A stretch of DNA of 32,601 nt from a virus. This document shows, piece after piece, positions 8,029 through 15,175 of this stretch. The stretch lies in IMG/VR virus record IMGVR_UViG_3300037537_000334, positions 1 through 32,601 of that record, one strand, 5' to 3'. Position 1 is the first letter of the stretch. Each line of letters opens with the position of its first letter. Made by a program: the position numbers and the translations under genes. Under the pieces are notes generated by a model. It did not search any database. It had not been told where the DNA came from and saw only the letters and a list, made by a program, of their open reading frames with translations.

Positions 8029-9360
8029 ATGTCATTTGAAACAGATACATTAGAAGTGAAAGGACCAAAAATAACAGGTACACCAAGTGACACAGCTCAC
8101 AAGGCAATAGCCAGTATTCCACCGTCCAAGCTCACTGATAAGGAAGTTGAAGACAGACTTATTTCAACTCGTATTAACATGTTATTGCAATGTCCGTTCT
8201 ACGGTAACTTAGCATGTCGTTTAGAATTTAAGGATGCTAGTAAATGGTGTCCAACTGCCGCTACAGACGGCAAGTATTTCTACTACAATAAAGACTTTAT
8301 TTCAGCACTATCAATACCTAACTTAGTTTTCCTTTGGGGACACGAAGTAGAGCATTGTGTTTACGATCACTTTGGAAGACGTGGAGATCGTAACCCTATG
8401 CTTTGGAACATTGCTAATGACTATATAGTAAATATGGATCTAGTAGAAGGTAATATTGGTGAGAGAATTACATTGGTCGAAATACTATTTGATTACAAAT
8501 ATCGTAAATGGACTAGTGAAGAAGTATACGCTGACTTGTTCAAGCAAATGGAAGAAGAACAGAAAGAGTTTGAAGATGGTACTACACTTGATGTTCATTT
8601 AGATATGTCAGATGGTGATGACGAACAAAGTGGACAAGGTAAAGGTAACGTTAATGACGGAACCGAAGGACCAGTTAGATACACAGAAGAAGAAAAGCAG
8701 AATATTAAAGAATCATTTAAGAATGCTACAGTACAAGCGGCACGTTCGGCTGGCGCTGGTAACTTACCGGGTGGTATCAAACGTCTTGTAGATGATTTGG
8801 TTAACCCACAACTTACTTGGAAAGAATTACTACCACAGCAAATACAAAGTGTAATGCGATCTGACTACAGTTACAATCAATGTTCACGTAAAGGATTGGA
8901 CAGTGGCATTTGGTTACCTGGTATGGATAGAGAAGATACAATTGATATTGCACTTGCTATTGATACGTCAGGATCGATGACTGATGAAATGCTTAGAGAT
9001 ATCCTTAGTGAAACAAAAGCCATTATGGATCAATACAGTGACTTCCGTATACATTTGTTCTGCTTTGATACTGAGGTACACAATCCACAAGTGTTTACAG
9101 AACACAATATGACCGAGTTTTTGGAGTACGAGCCAGGTGGCGGCGGCGGTACTGACTTTGAGGTATGTTTTAATTACTTCAAAGAAGAAGGCATAGTGCC
9201 TAAGAAGTTCGTAATGTTTACAGATGGTTATCCTTGGAACAGTTGGGGTGATGAGAATTACTGTGATACATTATTTATCGTACACGGTGGAGGCTTTGGT
9301 GGTAACGTACCTATCGCACCATTTGGTATAACTGTTCCATATGAGAGGGATCAAAAATGA
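8029..9360 (+). CDS. Metallopeptidase-like plus VWA-domain protein (MoxR partner)
   Basis: 443 residues with two recognisable parts. Residues 100-140 carry HEVEH (105-109), an HEXXH zinc site, followed by a conserved-looking WNIANDYIVN. This combination fits the putative metallopeptidase domain often fused to VWA domains. Residues 195-225 are a charged, low-complexity linker. From about 305 a VWA fold shows a complete MIDAS: DTSGS (312-316), T375 in the GGGGGTD segment, and D399 in FTDGYP. VWA proteins of this type usually pair with MoxR-like ATPases such as the product at 6729. The stop overlaps the ATG of the next small gene (ATGA). Whether it cleaves protein or only binds metal cannot be told from sequence. 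Confidence 0.8.
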   Translation: MSFETDTLEVKGPKITGTPSDTAHKAIASIPPSKLTDKEVEDRLISTRINMLLQCPFYGNLACRLEFKDASKWCPTAATDGKYFYYNKDFISALSIPNLVFLWGHEVEHCVYDHFGRRGDRNPMLWNIANDYIVNMDLVEGNIGERITLVEILFDYKYRKWTSEEVYADLFKQMEEEQKEFEDGTTLDVHLDMSDGDDEQSGQGKGNVNDGTEGPVRYTEEEKQNIKESFKNATVQAARSAGAGNLPGGIKRLVDDLVNPQLTWKELLPQQIQSVMRSDYSYNQCSRKGLDSGIWLPGMDREDTIDIALAIDTSGSMTDEMLRDILSETKAIMDQYSDFRIHLFCFDTEVHNPQVFTEHNMTEFLEYEPGGGGGTDFEVCFNYFKEEGIVPKKFVMFTDGYPWNSWGDENYCDTLFIVHGGGFGGNVPIAPFGITVPYERDQK

Positions 9361-9512
9361 TTATTGATATTTGGAATATAATGGTACCGTTGATTATGTT
9401 AGGAATGGTATTCGGTATTGTGTTCGGTGTTATCTCTGGGTTTATTAAGTTAGGGTGGCAACTTGCTCCTTACATTGTATTATTCAGTTTGATAGTTTGG
9501 ATGCTTAATTAA
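9357..9512 (+). CDS. Small two-helix membrane protein
   Basis: 51 residues starting at an ATG that overlaps the VWA stop as ATGA, so translation is probably coupled. Nearly the whole chain is hydrophobic, with two likely membrane segments (about residues 8-29 and 37-50) joined by a short KLGWQ-type loop. No known family recognised. Small two-helix membrane proteins in phages include holins, but the position after the MoxR/VWA genes argues equally for a partner of that module. Too short for a standard ORF cutoff; supported by the overlap and by AAGGAG placement of the next gene directly after it. Confidence 0.55.
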   Translation: MIIDIWNIMVPLIMLGMVFGIVFGVISGFIKLGWQLAPYIVLFSLIVWMLN

Positions 9513-9527
9513 ACAAGGAGAAGAAAA

Positions 9528-9704
9528 ATGATGGAAGTAGATAACAGTGAATATTTCCACATACTAGATGCAATTAGGGCTTCTGGAAAAATGAATATGT
9601 TCGGAGCCCCTAGTTGGCTAGTAGAAAATTACGATTTAACAAAAGACCAAGCAAAGGAAGTATTTACTGCTTGGACTGAAACATTTAGGAAAACAGAAAT
9701 ATGA
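9528..9704 (+). CDS. Small soluble phage protein, unknown
   Basis: 58 residues, ATG preceded by AAGGAG at a good distance. The chain reads as two or three short helices with motifs FHILDAIRASGK and NMFGAPSWL, then a C-terminal helix (DQAKEVFTAWTETF). Proteins of this size and pattern occur in many phages without known function. Its stop overlaps the next start (ATGA), so it belongs to a tight string of three mini-genes between 9357 and 9838. Confidence 0.6.
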   Translation: MMEVDNSEYFHILDAIRASGKMNMFGAPSWLVENYDLTKDQAKEVFTAWTETFRKTEI

Positions 9705-9838
9705 ATACTTTAATTATTATTTTAATAGGAATTGTACTAGGTTGGTTTATACCCAGACCTTGGTTTATTGGACCTATAGAAGAGAAACTATTAGGACCTA
9801 TTAAATCAAAAGTACCAGAAAAATATAAGTGGTGGTAG
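9701..9838 (+). CDS. Small single-pass membrane protein
   Basis: 45 residues beginning at the ATGA overlap with the preceding gene. One N-terminal membrane segment (about residues 3-18, LIIILIGIVLGWFIP) is followed by a Pro- and Lys-rich tail ending KYKWW. No family recognised. Coupled translation and lack of a gap before the next gene support it being real. Confidence 0.5.
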   Translation: MNTLIIILIGIVLGWFIPRPWFIGPIEEKLLGPIKSKVPEKYKWW

Positions 9839-9840
9839 AA

Positions 9841-10149
9841 ATGCCTGATGTATATACGTTTGAAAAGTTCCATAGACTAACACTAGATGAGTTCACCCTG
9901 TTAAAAGGCACTGAGCTCATGTCAACAATGTTAATCAACAAATGGTATACGAACAGTGATGACGTTATAGATTTACTAGACGATTATGCAACTGGGGCCT
10001 GGTGTACTACGAAACATGGTGATGGATGGCTTGTATACCTTTCTAGTGAATCCGATATTATATTAGCAAGGCAACATGTTACACCAGATATTGTTCCTGC
10101 TCCAGCAATAACGAGTATAAATATTGCTGATGAGTTTACAAATACCTAA
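9841..10149 (+). CDS. Small phage protein, unknown
   Basis: 102 residues from the ATG at 9841, which follows the preceding stop by two bases. A GTG at 9829 would extend it by four residues into the preceding gene and seems less likely. The sequence has an N-terminal helix-rich half (FEKFHRLTLDEFTLL...) and a middle segment GAWCTTKHGDGWLVYLSSES that looks like a beta hairpin. No catalytic motif identified. Its 3' end overlaps the amidinotransferase gene by about 20 nt, so the two are probably translated from one message. Confidence 0.6.
   Translation: MPDVYTFEKFHRLTLDEFTLLKGTELMSTMLINKWYTNSDDVIDLLDDYATGAWCTTKHGDGWLVYLSSESDIILARQHVTPDIVPAPAITSINIADEFTNT
10116..10123 (+). promoter_or_regulatory. 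Possible late promoter inside upstream gene
   Basis: Exact TATAAATA within the end of the preceding CDS, seven bases before the amidinotransferase ATG. The 14 nt TATAAATATTGCTG also occurs at 12235. Initiation here would give an almost leaderless message, so chance is a real alternative. Confidence 0.35.
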
Positions 10150-11206
10150 TAAACATATATGGTCCTGCAATGAGTGGGACCCCCTTAAAGAGATAATTAT
10201 CGGGACGGCAATAAATGCCAACATACCTGATAACGATATAAGTCACCATGCTACAAACTATGCTAACCTAACTTCAGAAGAGTATGCACAATTGCCCAAG
10301 GGAAGATATCCCGAGCATGTATACAAAGAAGCTGAAGAGGATCTAGAAGGATTAGTATCTGTACTAGAACAAGCAGGAGTAACGGTTCACAGACCTGATA
10401 CAAGCGTCATAGACTTCACTAGTACTGTAAGTAATGGTCTATGGGAGTCAACACAATACGAAGCATACTGTCCGCGTGATAGTGTTACTGTTATAAGTGA
10501 TACTATAATAGAAGGTGCTATGAGTTTACGAGCAAGGTACCACGAAACATTCTTGTTCAACAAACTATTCAAAGAGAAGAGTATGCAAGGTGCTAGATGG
10601 CTACCAATGCCTAAGCCCATGCTACAAGATAACCTGTTTAAGTTACAGCCAGGCAAAGATCCTAGTGTAAATAACAACGAGCCTATTTTAGATCCTGCTA
10701 ACTTAATTAGATGTGGGTACGATATAATGTATTTGATATCTAATACAGGTAACGAACAAGGTGCTCAATGGCTACAAAACACCCTCGGAGACGCATTTAA
10801 CGTTCATATGATGCACGATTTATACAGTTGGGCTCATGTAGACAGTACTATTATGCCGTTACGTCCTGGTCTTGTAGTGTTAAATGCTACTAGAGTAGAC
10901 AAGGATAAAGTCCCTGAGCTATTTAAGAGTTGGGATAAGATTTGGTACACAGAAGAGATGTGTGTTGGACAGCCTTGCTTAGAAAACTATGCACCAGCAA
11001 GTGCATGGATAGGTATGAATACACTTAGTATTGATCCAAATACAGTTATAGTACCAAGTGAAGAAGTAGGTTTGATGAGAGCAATGAACAAATATGGTGT
11101 GGATACAGTACCAGTTCAGATGCGTCATATGAGGACATTAGCTGGCGGACCGCATTGTGTAAGCACAGATTTAGTGCGAAAAGGCACCCTAGAATCGTAT
11201 AAATAA
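10130..11206 (+). CDS. Glycine amidinotransferase-family enzyme
   Basis: 358 residues from the ATG at 10130; a TTG at 10124 is the other option. The family transfers the amidino group of arginine to an amine acceptor, giving ornithine and a guanidino product (AGAT, or StrB-type aminocyclitol amidinotransferases). Hallmarks visible: N-terminal SCNEWDPLKEIIIG, PRD (115-117), DPANLIRCGYDI with D198 at the AGAT catalytic Asp position, the histidine motif AHVDSTIMPL (H236), and the C-terminal nucleophile in GGPHCVSTDL (C343) followed by KGTLESYK, close to the AGAT ending. Length fits. All catalytic residues are intact, so activity is likely. The acceptor cannot be read from sequence. It overlaps the upstream gene and ends at a late-promoter octamer. 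Confidence 0.88.
   Translation: MSLQIPNKHIWSCNEWDPLKEIIIGTAINANIPDNDISHHATNYANLTSEEYAQLPKGRYPEHVYKEAEEDLEGLVSVLEQAGVTVHRPDTSVIDFTSTVSNGLWESTQYEAYCPRDSVTVISDTIIEGAMSLRARYHETFLFNKLFKEKSMQGARWLPMPKPMLQDNLFKLQPGKDPSVNNNEPILDPANLIRCGYDIMYLISNTGNEQGAQWLQNTLGDAFNVHMMHDLYSWAHVDSTIMPLRPGLVVLNATRVDKDKVPELFKSWDKIWYTEEMCVGQPCLENYAPASAWIGMNTLSIDPNTVIVPSEEVGLMRAMNKYGVDTVPVQMRHMRTLAGGPHCVSTDLVRKGTLESYK
11198..11205 (+). promoter_or_regulatory. Late-promoter octamer TATAAATA
   Basis: Exact TATAAATA overlapping the last codons of the amidinotransferase gene, 67 nt before the phosphoesterase start. A consensus sigma70-like promoter follows at 11217, so the downstream gene may have both early and late promoters. 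Confidence 0.5.
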
Positions 11207-11216
11207 CGGAAATAAC

Positions 11217-11245
11217 TTGACATACACCATGGATTTTGCTATAAT
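11217..11245 (+). promoter_or_regulatory. Sigma70-like promoter for the phosphoesterase operon
   Basis: TTGACA (11217-11222), 17-nt spacer, TATAAT (11240-11245), followed by ATGTATATA. A ribosome binding site AAGGAG at about 11260 leads to the GTG start at 11272. Confidence 0.85.
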
Positions 11246-11271
11246 ATGTATATAGCGTAAGGAGCTAGGCA

Positions 11272-11997
11272 GTGGGATTTTTAGTCGTAGGAGACATACA
11301 TAACGAGATTAAGCAGATGACAGCAGTCGTCGATTTTGCTACGAGTAAAGACTTGGACTTGATATTTGTTGGTGACTTAGTTGACTATGGCCCTAACCCA
11401 GCAGAAGTTATTAAACTTGCTAACTCATTACCTAATGCACTATTCATAGAAGGAAATCACGATAACAAAATACACAGGTATACTAAAGGCAACGATGTAA
11501 TAATTGGTGTGAGCCAACAAGGTACTGTTGATGCATTAGAAGACCCTGAAGTATTAGAAGAGTGGAATGAATTGTATGCCAAAATGGAACCTTATATTTC
11601 TATTGGAAACACTTACATAACTCACGCAGGATTTAGTGGAGAGTTTTGGGATGGTATTGACAACAAGAACGTTAAGAGAACATTTTTGTATGGTGAGATG
11701 GATAAGAATTTGCCTTTGGTTGAAAGATTCGGACAAATGTACCCACACAGATCCTACGGCTGGACTGGATCAGTACCAGAAGGCAAAACTGTTATAGTTG
11801 GACACGATAGAAGTCCATTTCAGGAAGAGCCTGCTTTTGATTCAAACATAAACAAAGTCGTAGTAAGTGAAAACGAGCAAGGTGGTACTGTGATATTTAC
11901 AGACACTGGCTCGGGTAAAGGCGGATTTGTTAGTGGAGTGGTTATCGATGGCAACGGAGTAGTACAAGACTTCGTTTCATTTGAAGATGACGCTTGA
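11272..11997 (+). CDS. Calcineurin-like metallophosphoesterase
   Basis: 241 residues from a GTG preceded by AAGGAG. The metal-binding motifs of the superfamily appear in order: GDIHN (D8, H10), GDLVDYGP (D35), GNHD (N62, H63), THAGF (H118) and GHDRS (H178). The layout resembles PrpA/ApaH-type phosphatases, which hydrolyse phosphoproteins or dinucleoside tetraphosphates; phages carry several of these (lambda phosphatase is the classic case). Substrate is not predictable. It has a consensus promoter of its own, and the next small gene overlaps its 3' end, so the two are cotranscribed. Confidence 0.85.
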   Translation: MGFLVVGDIHNEIKQMTAVVDFATSKDLDLIFVGDLVDYGPNPAEVIKLANSLPNALFIEGNHDNKIHRYTKGNDVIIGVSQQGTVDALEDPEVLEEWNELYAKMEPYISIGNTYITHAGFSGEFWDGIDNKNVKRTFLYGEMDKNLPLVERFGQMYPHRSYGWTGSVPEGKTVIVGHDRSPFQEEPAFDSNINKVVVSENEQGGTVIFTDTGSGKGGFVSGVVIDGNGVVQDFVSFEDDA

Positions 11998-12196
11998 CCT
12001 ACATGGTGTAAGACACTACCACGTTGACCTTATAGTCGAAAACTTTATATTAATGAATCAATCTAGAGTACCACTTACAATTATGTGTGGTAACAGTGAA
12101 CGCATGATTGAACTTGTCAATAAAGTTATAGATCGAATTGGGTGCGAACATGCTGGAATGGACCGCTATGGTACCATTGTGGTAAGAAAAGTCTAA
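11987..12196 (+). CDS. Smr-like mini protein
   Basis: 69 residues from the ATG at 11987, overlapping the preceding gene by 11 nt; a TTG at 11981 is an alternative. The start LDLHGVRHYHVDLIVENFI and the later PLTIMCGNSERM are the LDLHG and beta-strand/TGxG-like positions of the Smr (small MutS-related) domain, which acts as a DNA or RNA nuclease in MutS2 and related proteins. The usual second motif is CGNS here rather than TGKG, so nuclease activity is uncertain. Near-minimal length suggests a stand-alone domain. Confidence 0.6.
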   Translation: MTLDLHGVRHYHVDLIVENFILMNQSRVPLTIMCGNSERMIELVNKVIDRIGCEHAGMDRYGTIVVRKV

Positions 12197-12234
12197 AAAC
12201 TAACCAATTAATTCCAATTAAATATACATTTATT

Positions 12235-12242
12235 TATAAATA
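12235..12242 (+). promoter_or_regulatory. T4-type late promoter, TATAAATA
   Basis: Exact octamer in an AT-rich 91-nt gap, 46 nt upstream of the ATG at 12288. No sigma70-like -35 accompanies it. It likely drives the genes 12288-14280. Confidence 0.7.
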
Positions 12243-12287
12243 TTGCTGTACGAAACATTTATACATATAAACACAGGAGCAGTAAAA

Positions 12288-12602
12288 ATGGCAAAAGCAC
12301 AAAGTAAGGTTGCTGAAGAAGTTGTTGAGCAGACAGAAACAGCTAACCCAGAAACAACCGCAGGTGAGGACGTAGTTGAGAGTATTTCACTCGTAGACTT
12401 GAACAGCCTGGCACAGATTATTGACCTAGCATCAAGTAGGGGTGCATTTAGAGGTGGAGAATTAGAACCAATCGGCGCATTGTTTAATAAATTAACAGCA
12501 TTTTTAGGATCAGTTAAAAATGCACAAGATGCCGCCGCACAAAAAGAAAACGCAGACGGAGCCAGTGCAGAAGCACCGGGTGCCGCATCTGCAGGAGAAT
12601 AG
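12288..12602 (+). CDS. Small phage protein, probably virion or head related
   Basis: 104 residues from the ATG at 12288, which has AGGAGC nine bases upstream. The in-frame TTG at 12243 lies directly on the late promoter and cannot be the start of a late message. Ala/Glu-rich termini flank a conserved-looking core SISLVDLNSLAQIIDLASSR followed by GAFRGGELEPIGALFNKL. I recall similar cores in hypothetical proteins of marine T4-like phages, without a known function. It sits at the head of a late unit with the genes at 12606, 13263 and 13582. Confidence 0.6.
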   Translation: MAKAQSKVAEEVVEQTETANPETTAGEDVVESISLVDLNSLAQIIDLASSRGAFRGGELEPIGALFNKLTAFLGSVKNAQDAAAQKENADGASAEAPGAASAGE

Positions 12603-12605
12603 ATT

Positions 12606-13220
12606 ATGGCTAAGATGGTAAAACATGTCGGAATATATGGCGAAAAGCCTTGCGTAGTAGTTTTTAGAGCACTACCTGAGGAACCTAGTAATGCACTAAT
12701 TTGTGTAAGCGATGGCTTAGAAGGAAAACTACATGATGACGTTATGTCTGTTGTAGATAGTCCTGAAGGTCAATCGGCAAACGAAATCAGTGAAGTATTT
12801 TTTAGACGTAGGTTAAGTGACGGCGAGAATATGCTCGAAGCATTACATTCAAGAAACAAGTTGTTAAAAGTACCAGTTAATATGGTAAAATTAACTCCAC
12901 TACCTAACCAACAAGTTGATCTAGCTGAAATTAATAAGCAGTTAGGACAAATTGAATCAGGTAGTAACCCAGCGTTGAAGACCGAAGCTCAAGAGGTAGT
13001 TGCAGAATCGCAAATAGCTGAAGTTCCTTCAGTAGCTGATGATGACAATAGTCCCGAAGGAATTGCTAAAGGATTAATTACACAATCAGAACTTATTGAA
13101 GCGGATGCAAACGCAATGTTAGTAGACGCCGCCGCCAAGTTGGCACAGGCATACGAAATGGCACCAGCACTGAAGCCTAAGAGAGGCCCAGGTCGACCGC
13201 CAAAAACTGATACAGTATAG
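12606..13220 (+). CDS. Phage protein with AT-hook-like C-terminus
   Basis: 204 residues, ATG three bases after the previous stop. Residues 1-105 look globular (GIYGEKPCVVVFRALPEE, EVFFRRRLSDGENMLEAL). Residues 110-175 are an acidic, probably flexible linker. The tail KPKRGPGRPPK (190-200) has the GRP core with flanking basic residues of an AT-hook, a minor-groove DNA-binding motif. Late promoter control and DNA-binding potential would fit a head or genome-associated protein, but this is inference; only the motif is seen. Confidence 0.6.
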   Translation: MAKMVKHVGIYGEKPCVVVFRALPEEPSNALICVSDGLEGKLHDDVMSVVDSPEGQSANEISEVFFRRRLSDGENMLEALHSRNKLLKVPVNMVKLTPLPNQQVDLAEINKQLGQIESGSNPALKTEAQEVVAESQIAEVPSVADDDNSPEGIAKGLITQSELIEADANAMLVDAAAKLAQAYEMAPALKPKRGPGRPPKTDTV

Positions 13221-13262
13221 TACCAGTTAAAACAAATAACTGTAGGGTTACAAGGAGATAAC

Positions 13263-13589
13263 GTGTCAGCTCACGACGTGAAGATATTATTGGTTGCGAA
13301 GCATAGTAAAAATAAAAAGTTTGAGTCGTTACTCAAGGAAGTCTTTCCTACAGAGATACCGGTAGAAGTTATTGACCAGGTCATTTTAGAGTTTGTTGAC
13401 GGAACACAAGCAAAGTTGGATCATACAGAACTTAAAGATCCTTTACCAACTGCCCCTGGCAAGACCTGGTCAACAATGATTCAAGCATTCGCTCACGTTA
13501 AACAGATTACTATTGTAGTCGATGTTAACAATGTGGAACAACAAACTACTAAAAAAGTAAATGATGTCTTAGGGAAACACTTTGACTAA
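13263..13589 (+). CDS. Small phage protein, unknown
   Basis: 108 residues from a GTG with AAGGAG six bases upstream. The chain is an alternation of beta strands and helices (VKILLVAKHS, VILEFVDGT, QITIVVDVNNV) with no catalytic motif that I recognise. The short-chain dehydrogenase gene begins eight bases inside its 3' end, so expression is coupled. Function unknown. Confidence 0.6.
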   Translation: MSAHDVKILLVAKHSKNKKFESLLKEVFPTEIPVEVIDQVILEFVDGTQAKLDHTELKDPLPTAPGKTWSTMIQAFAHVKQITIVVDVNNVEQQTTKKVNDVLGKHFD

Positions 13590-14280
13590 GATAGCAATTA
13601 CAGGACACACTAGTGGAATAGGAGAAGCAGTCTATAACATGTGTGACTTAGCAGGTCCTAAAGAAGATGAAGTTATTGGCTATTCAAAAAGCAACGGCTG
13701 GAACATAGCTGAAGAAGATGGTGACAAAATAATTGCAGAGTTAATTGAACAAGACCCTGACGTACTTGTAAACAATGCATACTATCCCAAAATACAAACT
13801 AAGATACTAACTACACTATTCGAAGAGTGGAAAGCGAAACCTAAAACAATTGTTAATGTAGGTTCTATCGCAGGATACTTACCTCAAGTAACGAAAGAGA
13901 AGAGATTAAATACTTACGGAAACGACAAATTTGAACAAGCTCAATTCATTATTCGTAACAGTTTCAGAGATGGTGTGGACTGTCAAATACGAATGTTCAA
14001 CATCAGTTTTAGTTTTGTTAACTCGCCCCTACTTGCAAGATCAGTCGGACATGCACTTAATTTAGAGAAGATGATAGACGTAATGGATGCCGCAGAATTG
14101 ATTATAGATTGCATAGAAGACAATAGTAAACCATACCATATAGTAGAGCGGGTGGTCCAATGCAAAGTCCTAACACCCGAAGAATTAGTACAAAATTTCA
14201 TGACAGGTAGCAGAAACATGGCAAAACATGTGATTAGAAGCGACCGAGCAATTAAAAAAGCAAACAAATCAAGCACTTAG
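13582..14280 (+). CDS. Short-chain dehydrogenase/reductase (SDR)
   Basis: 232 residues from a TTG overlapping the previous gene; no ATG lies near the start of the Rossmann strand, so TTG is the natural choice. SDR features are complete: TGHTSGIG cofactor loop (7-14), NNA (64-66), catalytic Ser in VGSIAG (S95), and YGNDK (Y112, K116). An NAD(P)H-dependent oxidoreductase of the cytoplasm; the substrate is unknown. The C-terminus (about 195-232) is Lys/Arg/Asn-rich. Its place at the end of a late unit and the presence of other sugar- or cyclitol-type dehydrogenases at 31495 and 32369 suggest a shared small-molecule pathway, which is inference. Confidence 0.8.
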   Translation: MTKIAITGHTSGIGEAVYNMCDLAGPKEDEVIGYSKSNGWNIAEEDGDKIIAELIEQDPDVLVNNAYYPKIQTKILTTLFEEWKAKPKTIVNVGSIAGYLPQVTKEKRLNTYGNDKFEQAQFIIRNSFRDGVDCQIRMFNISFSFVNSPLLARSVGHALNLEKMIDVMDAAELIIDCIEDNSKPYHIVERVVQCKVLTPEELVQNFMTGSRNMAKHVIRSDRAIKKANKSST

Positions 14281-14316
14281 AACCCTAAATTGCCAGTTTT
14301 ATTGGCAGAAAAAAGG

Positions 14317-14345
14317 TTGACTCCACCTCCGAAATCCTGTATAAT
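14317..14345 (+). promoter_or_regulatory. Sigma70-like promoter
   Basis: TTGACT (14317-14322), 17-nt spacer, TATAAT (14340-14345), with AAAAAAGG before the -35. A small stem (TGCCA/TGGCA, 14291-14307) precedes it without a T run. It drives the gene at 14382, which has GTAGGAG upstream of its ATG. Confidence 0.85.
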
Positions 14346-14381
14346 ATATATATTAAACAATAAAAGCAGTAGGAGTTTTTT

Positions 14382-14930
14382 ATGTACAACATTTTTCAAA
14401 TCAAACTAAACAAGGAAGTTATTGACTATGTAAATAGCAATGACACTGGTCACTCTGGTGCTGAAGCAAAATATCCAATTTATGAGGCGAGCAAGAGACT
14501 TGGACATTCTTTCAGAGATGAGGTGGAATTTAAAGATACTGACTTCCAACACTTCACTAAAGTTTGTATCGTAAACAAGGAAGGTCCGCTTGTAAATAGC
14601 GATGATGATACTCCTTATGTTGTTGATGGATTAGAAGAAGTATTTTCAATCCTTAATGGTCGTTACTACGATGAAGACACAGAAAAAGATGATGTGTTTG
14701 ATAATTATGTAACTGACTTTAAAATGAAAACGTTCACTCGTAAGGACGGAAAAGTTAATACCTACAGAGATATGCATTCACTATCAATAGGTGATGTTGT
14801 TGAAGATGTTGACAACGGAACATTTCACATTGTTGCTGGTATGGGGTTTGAAGACATTACCATGCAAATTAAAAACTATGTTGAATCTTACAACATGATT
14901 GGTTGTGGTTCTGAAACTTTTGTAGCATAG
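14382..14930 (+). CDS. Phage hypothetical protein
   Basis: 182 residues, strong promoter and GTAGGAG site. The sequence is acidic and soluble, with motifs FQIKLNKEVIDYVNS, YPIYEASKRLG and a DDDTPYVVDGLEEVFSILNGRYY stretch (about 74-96), then a mixed beta C-terminal half. I recognise no family or catalytic residues. It heads a unit with the genes at 14939, 15176 and 15794, so an early role in nucleotide or DNA metabolism is possible but unproven. Confidence 0.65.
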   Translation: MYNIFQIKLNKEVIDYVNSNDTGHSGAEAKYPIYEASKRLGHSFRDEVEFKDTDFQHFTKVCIVNKEGPLVNSDDDTPYVVDGLEEVFSILNGRYYDEDTEKDDVFDNYVTDFKMKTFTRKDGKVNTYRDMHSLSIGDVVEDVDNGTFHIVAGMGFEDITMQIKNYVESYNMIGCGSETFVA

Positions 14931-14938
14931 GAGATAAA

Positions 14939-15166
14939 ATGGCTGAAGAATTAAAAGAATTAAACGATTGTTATCAAGATTTATTTGAAAAGGTTATAGA
15001 GCTTCAAGAGAAGTATCCTAGCACAATGATTGCAGGAAGTTTGGTGGCACAGGCTTTAAGGATTTATAAAACTACTCTTAATGATGAAGAATTTAAAAGT
15101 ATGATAGAAGCTATTGCTGAAAGTGAAAGCAAGATTGAACCTTACTATAGACCAACATTACAATAG
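14939..15166 (+). CDS. Small helical phage protein
   Basis: 75 residues; GGAGATAAA precedes the ATG. Predicted all-helical and acidic (LNDCYQDLFEKVIELQEKY, then a second helix with LVAQALRIYKTTL and a third, EEFKSMIEAIAES). No membrane segment. Function unknown; it lies between two cotranscribed genes with gaps of only about nine bases. Confidence 0.6.
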   Translation: MAEELKELNDCYQDLFEKVIELQEKYPSTMIAGSLVAQALRIYKTTLNDEEFKSMIEAIAESESKIEPYYRPTLQ

Positions 15167-15175
15167 GGGATTAGA

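Noticed and set aside
12243-12287. Longer start (TTG) for the 12288 gene
   Set aside because: It begins directly on the late promoter octamer and has no ribosome binding site; the ATG at 12288 has AGGAGC.
14288-14312. Stem TGCCA/TGGCA as terminator of the 12288-14280 unit
   Set aside because: No T run follows on the plus strand, and the minus-strand side is also weak. Kept only as part of the promoter/stem-loop observation.
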